DNA of 64,000 nucleotides from positions 30,596 to 94,595 of the forward strand of contig JAFIGC010000004.1 in NCBI GenBank assembly GCA_020831635.1. The letters are read 5' to 3'. Every line of letters begins with the position of its first letter. Positions within the stretch are counted from its first letter, which is position 1. Below the pieces are notes generated by a model that saw only the letters and a program-made list of their open reading frames with translations, ran no database searches and had not been told where the DNA came from. Below, in pieces: positions 42,001-51,000 of the stretch. This stretch comes from Verrucomicrobiota bacterium. Its GTDB lineage: Bacteria; Verrucomicrobiota; Kiritimatiellia; SS1-B-03-39; UBA6053. A program made the translations under genes and the position numbers.

Positions 42001-45000
42001 TCTTGGGTGAACGTATGGGTCAGACTGCCGATTTCGATCTCTCTGTCGGCTTCAAGGGTAGTCACGTCGTTGGTAAATCGTACCCGAATATCGTCCGCGC
42101 CCACGTTGCCAAGGGGACCGAGTCCGATGGACAGGCTGCCGCCGCCGACTTCGAAACCAAATTCGGTTTCACCGGCGACCAATCCAAAGCTGCCGCCCAC
42201 GACCCGCACGTACACGTCCTCGGAAATTTCCATGGAGGCATTGACGTTGTTGCCCGCCGCAACAAGGTCGTCCCCGGAAATGCTGAATCCGACGGTGCCG
42301 GACAACTTGACAAAACCATCGATTTCCGCGCTCAAGCCGGACGCGACAAAAGCCGTGGTTTCGGCGGCAATGGTGCTGCCAAAGGTGTAACTCAAATCGC
42401 CGACATTCAAGGTGGTGCCACCCAAGATCGAGGTGTTCTCGTCCGTATAACGGACCAGAATGCCGGTGGCACTGATGTTTGCCAAGGGATCCAAGGACGC
42501 TTCGAGACTGCCCCCGCTGGTTTCAAACCCAAACGTCGAGGCACTGGATGTCAGCCCGAAATTGGCGCCGGTGACGCGAACGTACACATCGTCGTTGATT
42601 TCCAGGGTCGCGCTCATGTCTTCGCCCACGGCCACGATGTCGTTCCCGGATTTACTGAAGCCCACGTTGCCGGAGAGGCTCACGAAATCGAGCAGATCCG
42701 CTTCAAAACCGGTGACCGCAAACAGGGTGGTTTCGGCAGTGATTTCTTCTGCGAAGGTATAAGTGACCGGACCCACCTTCACTAGACTGCCCCCGGCCAC
42801 CAAAGTGGCGGCATTGGTATAACGCACCAGGATTTCCTGGGCTTCGACGCTGCCGAACCCACTCAACGCGGCGGAGAAAGAACCGTTCTTCAACTCAAAG
42901 CCCAATTGGCCTTGTCCGGCAATCAACCCGAAGTCGGCGTTGTTCACCCGCACATGGGCGTCCTCGGTTCCGAGGAACGCACTGACGTCGTTGCCCGCGG
43001 CAATCAGATCTTCTCCGACTTTCCGGAAGGCGAAACTTCCACCCAATTCCACGAAACCGCCGACTTCGGCGTGGAAACCTTTCACGGCCACCGCTTGGGT
43101 GTCGGCAGCGATTTCATTTTCGAAGGTGTAGGTCACACCCAAAACGGATAATTCTTTGCCGGCTTCGATGGTGGTGTCGTCATTGGTATATTGCACGAAT
43201 ACGCTTTCGGCGCTCACATTCGCCAAGCCGTCAATCATGGCGGTCAGGGAACCGCCGCCCAATTCAAAACCGAATTCGGTGTCGCTGGCGAAGAATCCGA
43301 AGTTGGCAGCGGACACGTTCAGTTGGGCTTCGTCCCCGGCGACCAGGCTGGCACTCACATTGTTGCCCATCCCAATCAGGTTTTGGGTGATGCCGCTCCC
43401 TTGACGACGGAAGGCAAACGTTCCGGAGAGGGAAACAAAATCCAAAACCTCCAAATCCAGATCCCCGCGGATGGCCATGCTCTCGCCCAACGATCCGTCC
43501 AGATCCAAGGTCAGGCTCAAGCCCGGTCCGGTCACGACTTCCAGGGACGTGGCGGAAAAGTCGATCACGGTGGAATCAGCGGCTTCCCGGTTGATTTCCA
43601 CCCGCAACGTGGTCACGGACAAGGTGAAGTCGTCCAATCCCACCAGCGAGGCGTCGGCAATTTCGGCTTTGCCTGCGGTCCAACTGCGATCACCGTCCAC
43701 TTCGGTGAAGAGGCCAAACGCAAAATCGAGTTCGAGCATGGAGAAGCCCATGGCATCAATGGTGCCTCCGTAAATGCCCGCGAACACGGAGATGCCGCCG
43801 CCGCCCGCCATCAAGGCCTCCACTTCCACTTCATCGCCGCTGCTGAGCGTGAGCGTGTGCACCGATTTTTCAAATCCAAAGGAACCTTCCACCCGGAAGA
43901 ATCCAAACGCATCCAAAATCATCTCGCCGCTGACCCGCACCATGGGGCCCAGCGCACCGTCGTGGTCCAAGGTCATGGTGGATTCGGGGCCGGTCATCAC
44001 TTCCAAGGGTTCCACCGCGAAATCCACCACAAGACTCGGGTCCACCTCGCCACCCACATCGGGTAGTTCGGTGACCTCGCCCTTGGCGACCACGTCCAAT
44101 GACGCGGCAACGGATTCGGCGTTGGCCACGATTTCCATCAATTTCAAATCCGTTCCCCCCAAACTTCCCAGGAAGCGAATGTCCCAGAGGCCGTTCACAA
44201 TCCGGGTCACGCTGAATTCGGCGCCGGCCAAATCGGCGAAAGCTTCTTCCAAAGCGGATTTGACTTGGGCGGCGGTCGCCTTGAATCCAATGTCACCGGT
44301 GGTGTAGGTTTCCCCATCATGCTCCAATGCAAGGGTAAAGGCGCCGGGAGCGGTGGAACTGACGCTCACGCGTTGGATTTCATTCCGCGCGGGTCGGGTG
44401 ACGGTGACCGATTCGTCCCGAACCTCGCCCCGCTGCTCCACCAACAAGGTTCCGCGAATGGGATCCACGGTGGTGACAATCGTCATGCCGGGCAAATCCA
44501 CGCCCGCCAAATCCCCGCCAAACACCACCCGCCAAACCCCGGCTTCGCTCGAACTGACGGTGATCGCAGCGCCGGTGGCGGACAAAGCGTTGTTCAAAGC
44601 GGTTTCGACATCGCCCGTGCTAGCGTCAAAGGAAATCGCGTCGGAATCGTAGCTGTCCCCGTCCACGACCAAGGAAAGGACAAAGCTTCCTTCGGCCATG
44701 CTGACCACCCGCACCACCTGCTCGGCGGCGACGGTTTCCGTGGTTTCGGTGGTGGTGGCCGATTGGCCCTGCACCAGAGTTTCCACGGTCACGGTGACGT
44801 TGTTTTGTGAGACCACTGTAATCTGGGGCACATCCTGATAAGCGAGTTCGCCGGTAAAGGTGACCACAAAGCGTTGGGTGCCTGCCGGAGAATCGTCGTC
44901 ATAGGCCACGATGACGTTGCCTTTCTTGATCGTATTCAACCCTTCGAGCGCCCCTTGTATTAACGCGCGGTTGTATGCGGCGCTAATCGACCAGTCGATT

Positions 45001-48000
45001 TCTCCCGTGGACAGCCCATTGAATTCCAAGGCGTAACGGGTGTTGGGACCGGATGTCGCGTTGCTTAAGGTAATCCGCTGCTGTTCGCGTACAAATTCCC
45101 CGGAGGTTTCGCTGCCCGTGGCCACGACCGCGCCCCGCACCACGGTGGAAACCGAGGCTTCCACGCCCGGGCTTTTCACCGAAACCTGCAAATCACTCAG
45201 GTCCTTCCCGGCCAAATCCCCGTCAAATTCAATTTCAAAGCCTTCTTCCCGATTCCCGCTCACATTCACATTCCCCGCGCCCACGATCGCAAAGCCAACC
45301 AAGGCCAAGCGAATCAAATCCGCCAGTTCAACATCCGTGGTCCCGCTTTCCACTTTCGCCGTCCGGCTTTCGCCCCGCAACGCGAATACCAGTTCCCCGT
45401 TTTCGATGTCGGTTTCCAATTTCAAGACGGTGTTCACATTCACCGCTTCCAACACTTCATTCTCCAAGGCGGGCGCGCCCGCCTGCCGTTCGATCACCGC
45501 CGTGGAAACCGACGGGCTTTCGGTGCGAACGGTCATGCCGCTGAGATCGTCCCCCAGCAAGTCATTCACAAAATGGATTAAAAATCCTTCTTCCCGACCG
45601 CCGGAAACTTCCACGTTTCCGCTTCCGACGCTCGGAAGACCTTCCAAGCCTTCGACAAGCTTGCCGCGCAATGACGTGTCGGTGTCGGAGGCGGCAAAAA
45701 CGACGTTCGCGCTCTCTCCGTCCAATTCAAACACCAAAGAACCGTCCTCCAAATCGGTGGTCAGTTTGAGTTGGGTCGCGTTTTTATCGGGATCCTGGGA
45801 TTCTGGCGCGCCTTCATCGCTGATATTCAGGTGAATGTCGACGTTCAGACTGTCTGCCTGCACGGTCAACCCGTCCACCCCCACGAAGGCCACCGAATCG
45901 ACTTCACTCTTGAGGGCCATCCATTTCCGGGCCGGATTGGCGGAGTCGGTGATCAGTGCCAAGGCGAAGGAAGTCTGGGAAAGGTCGAAGCCGATGGCCG
46001 TGGGGGTGCCGCCCTCCAAGCCGGCAAAGGCGGTGATCTCACTGGCGCCTACGGTGATGAGATTCGCGTCCACGGAACTGCCATCGGAGAGACGAACGGT
46101 GTCGCTGCGACTGACAAAAGCAAAATTCCCGGCGATGCGGAAGAAGTTGGACAATTCGATTTCCACGGAACCGGAGGCCTGAATCAGTTCCCCGTCGGCG
46201 GCGGCCATGTCCAGGGTCACGGTATCTTCGGGTCCAACGGCCACTTCATGGGACTGGGCGGCAAAATCGATCAGGCTATCGTCGGCGGCGGCCAGATTGA
46301 CCTGCAATCCGAAATCGCTCACGGACAGGGTCATTTCCGGAATCCCCACCAAGGAAGCATCATCCACACTGGCTTTCAAGGCCACCCATTCACGGCTGCC
46401 TTCCTGCTCGGCAAACAGACCCACGGCGAAATTCACGTCCGTCAATTGGAGGCCCATCGCCTGGTCGGTGCCGCCATTGTATCCGGCAAAAGCATCCACC
46501 CCGGCGGCGCCAATGTTGAGCACATCAACATCCACTTCGCTTTCGTCTCCCAGTGTCACGGAATCGGCGGCCGAGCGAATGGCGAAATCCCCCGTCACTT
46601 GCACGAATCCGGCCAAGTGGAGTTCGGCGTCACCCACCCGCAATTCAAAGAGATCGGTGGCGGCGGGCAAATCCGTGAATTCGTAGGACACGTCGCCAAT
46701 GGAAAGTTCGGTGCCGGTCAATTCCGTTCCGGTTTCATTGAAGTGCAAACGAACGGTTTCCGCGGAGAGGGAAAGTTCTCCCGGCAGGGACACGGCCAAG
46801 GTCCCGGTGGCTTCCAAGGCGCTAAGCCCTTGGTCGTCGATGCGCAGGCCGAGGCTGGCATTGCGGACGCCTGCCTCAAATGCCCCGGCGGCAAATCCGG
46901 CGGCGGCATTCAGGGCAATCACGTCGATGAGATCGGTATCGGCGTCCACGGCAAAGGCAAAATCGCCACTCAAAAACAAGACATCCGCCAAAACGGCTTC
47001 CAAGCCGGTGACACTGGCGGCCACCAGATCGGTGGAGCCAGGCAGATTCGAGAACGTGTGGGAAAGATCACCAATGGAAATGGTTTCATCGGTCCACGCG
47101 ATGCCGGTTTCATTGATGCGCAAGTTGGCGAGAGAGGCCTCGGCATTTGCAAAGCCGCCGCCATTCAGGAAAAGTCCGCCCGTGGCTTCCAAAGCCAGGC
47201 CGTTCTCGGAGAGAATCAAACCAAATTCGCCATCCAACACACCGACCCCAAAATCTTCGGTTCCAATGGACGCGGAGACGTTTTGAGCGGCGGCCACGAG
47301 GTTTACCCCGTCGCTGACAAATCCGACATCCCCGCTGAAGCTCGCAACACCGTCCAAATCAAATTCAAGTTCGCCGCCACGGAAGGCAAAGAGTTCCGCC
47401 GTGCTTCCATAGTCCACCATGCCGTAATCGCCAAAGGTGATGATTTCCGCGCCGGTGGTATTCACCCAGACTTCCAAGTCCCCGGACAGAGTCAGGTTCG
47501 GCACGCCCGACAAGGCGGCGGTTCCGGAAGCGTGCAGGGCAAACGTGGACTCGCCGTCCACACTGAACATGGCCAAGGCAAATTCACCGTCACTTAAGGC
47601 GAGTTCCACCGGTGCCACGCCAATCGAGGCATCGATGTTTTCCCCGGTGACCAAAATGGAAACCTCCACATCCTCGACCTTTACAAAGGTAAAGTCACCG
47701 GAGAGGGCGGTGAAGTCTTCAATGTCAAAGACAAGCGCCGCCCCGGACACTGCGAAGTAGGTGGCGGCGGTTCCGAAATCTATGTCCCCGTACATGCCGA
47801 AGTCCACGATTTGCTCGCCGGTAATGTTGGCCCAGACATTCAAGGTCCCGGCCAAGGTCAAGCCGGGCACGCCCGTCAAGGCGGCGATGCCTTGGGCGTG
47901 CATGGCGTAGGTGGGATCGACCAGACCCTCAATCACTTTCAAGGCAAACCCGGCATCCAACACGGAAACGGAAATATCCCCGGCGACCATGGAGGCGGCG

Positions 48001-51000
48001 GCATCCATCCCGCTGATCAAAACCGTTTTCAGTCCTTCCGTGTCCACCGTCTGCTCGAAACTGTAATCCCCGGACAAGGTGACGAAGCCGTCGAAGTCGG
48101 CGGAAAATCCAAGGGCGCTAAATCCAACCAAGGGGGTTTCGGGGGTGCCGAGTCCCATGGTCAACTCGGTGCTCAGACCATCCACGGACAAGGTGCGGGC
48201 CGTTTGACTGAAATCAATCCCGGTGCTGTTGAACTGAACCCGGACATCGTCCGCGCTCACGTCGGCAAAACCGAGCCCTTCCAGCACGATGCCGCCGGCG
48301 GCATCCAAGGCAACCCCGCCATCGATTTCCACGAGCATGGCCAGAGAGGCGTTTTCAAGTCCGATTTTGAAGCCGTCGAATTCAAAGCTGGCGGTGACGT
48401 CTTCCGCAAGAATGAAAAACTCTTGGTCAATCCGGTCAAATCCGAAATTGCCCCGGAGGGTGATGAAGTCCCCAAGCCCGAGTTCGAGTTCGCCGAAAAT
48501 TTTCAGGAAATTGCCGAGGGCGCCGAAATCCAAGTCCAGGGCCAAATCCAAATCAAAGTCGATGTCCGGGAAGGAAAATTCCGGGAGGGTGATTTCGGGG
48601 AGGCTGATCTCCGGCAAGTTGAAGAGGTCCAAATCCAGATTGGGCAGGGAGAAATCCGGCAACTCGAAATTCGGCAGGTTGATCTTGGGCAGACTCGGCA
48701 GGGACAAGTCGATATAGGGGAATGCGCCCAGACCAAAGTTGAACGCGGGCAAACTCAACCCCAGATCCACGTCAAAGAGATTGAAATTCAGGGGAAGGTC
48801 AATGGGATTGAAGATAAAATCAAAATCGGCGATCAGGGGGGTGATGCCGTCCGCTTCGGTCAAGGCCACCTCGCCGATGGACATGGTGCCCATGGCGCCA
48901 AATTCGCCTTCAATGTCGGCCAACAAAAACGCGCCGGAAATTCCGCTGAAGCGCAACATGGCCCCACCGGGGGCATTGCCAATCGTCAACCGGGTCTCGA
49001 CATCGGACATGGTGACCACAAACGCCTCGGCCTCGTCTTCGCCCTCATTGTAATCAATGGTGGTTTTCACAATGCCAAAGCGGCCGGTGAGGGTCAGGCT
49101 CACGGGACCGGCGACAATCAAAAATTCAAGGTCGGCCTGAATGGAGAAAAAGTCGTGGTGGGCTTCGGCGCTGAAATCGAAGTAGGTGGATCCGATGGTG
49201 GCGGTGATGGCCTCGCCGGTGGTGTTGAAACCCACCACCACGTTTTCCGCGCCGGCGGCTTCAATGCCGGGAAGCGGGCTGCCGTCCGCGCGGGTGATGG
49301 CCAAACCGTCGAGCGTCAACAGCCCCGCCATGCCCGCCTCATTCAGAAGGAAAACGCCGCCGAAACCGGACGCCGCGATTTTCACGCCGTCGCTATCTTC
49401 GCCGGCCACGATCTCCATGTTGCCATTCTCGATGGACAGGGTCACCTCATGGCTGGACACCGTATCCTCAAAGTCCCCCTCGCCGGAACCGGCGACGAAC
49501 ACTTCTTGGACGCTGACTTCAAAATCGGCGTGAAAGGCAAATTGGTCTCCCCAGACAAATTCGATCTGCGAGCCCCGCAAAACCACCCGGTCCGCGTCGG
49601 TTCCAAAGTCGTGGGGATCCTCGCCACCCAAGTCCACGTTTTGCGCCCCGGTGTTGTTGGCTTCGGCGAACACCGTGCCGGACAGCGTCGGCCCGTCGCC
49701 CAATCCCGAAACCTGGACCTCGCCTTCTGCCAAGAGCGCATACAGGCTGTCGCCCTCGGCATTGCTTTGCAAGCGGAGGGCGAAACTGCCATCAATCAGG
49801 GAAATGGAAGCGGTACCGCTGATAAAGGAAACGGTGACATTCTCACCGGTCACCAGCAAATCGTAGGCTTGCGAATCATCGTTTGCCACCACCACGGTGA
49901 AATCCCCATCGATATGGAGACCGCCCTCCAGTTCGGCTTCAAACCCGTTCAGGCTCAGCGCTTGTTCGTCGTCATCGGATAGATTGAAGGTAAAGGTGGT
50001 TTCCCCGGCGCCGATGGTGTCGCCGTGGGCCATGCCGGTATTATTAAAGCGGTAGTGGAGATTGAGTGCGGTCACGGAGGCGAACGCGCCCGCCGTCATC
50101 GTCGGGTTGGCGCCCGTCAATTCAAAGGCGCCGGTTTGATTGGTCCTGAGTTTGGCGCCGAAATTCACATCCGTCACCGAAGCCTGCAGGGCGTCGGGCG
50201 AACCAAAACTGAAGGCGAGGTCATTGCCGACCAAGGTGAGGTCGCCGCTCTCGTAACTGATGGCAAAGCTGCCGGAGGCTTGCAACTCATTGCCCAATGA
50301 AAAAGCCCCGCTGAATTCAAATTCAGTCGGGACCATGTCCAGATACCCGGAGTTGAGCACGCGGCCCAATGCGTTTTCGGAGGCTGCGCCCTCCTCGCCC
50401 GCATCCCCTTCGAGGGCAATGCCCGCGCCGGGAAGCTCTTCCGTAAAGAGCCGAATGCGGTCGGACAATTCAATCACTCGGAACCAGCGATCCGACAATC
50501 CGTTGCCAAACAAGCCGGTGATGTCATCGAATTTCCCCGCGTGGTCCCCATACGTGAGAATGTCGAAAGTGTTCCCGATTTCGGGGACGAAATCATTGAT
50601 CAACTTGATGTTGAGGGTCCCGGCAAACGTTGCCGTTCCCGAAACGTTCAGGCGACCGTATTCCGTGCCCGCGTTAATCCCCCCGATCTCTATCTCCAGG
50701 ACACCACCGGCAGTGTTTTCAAAATCACCCTCGACCTCAATCGCCCCCGCGGTCACCACCCCATCGTTCAACAGGGAGGTTTTCACGGTTTGGCTTCCAA
50801 CCAAAGCGTCACCATCCTCGATGGTCAGCGAATCCAAATACAGCCTGACACGGTCTCCCATATAGGCAATGCCGATTTCGCGACCTTCAAGTCCCGCGCC
50901 GCCCTGAATGACGACTTCATCAAAAGTCCCCGACCTGTTCGCAAAAAACAAAAAATCCAAAGTTGCATCGGTCGGCGGAGCAAACTCACTGTCGAATTGG

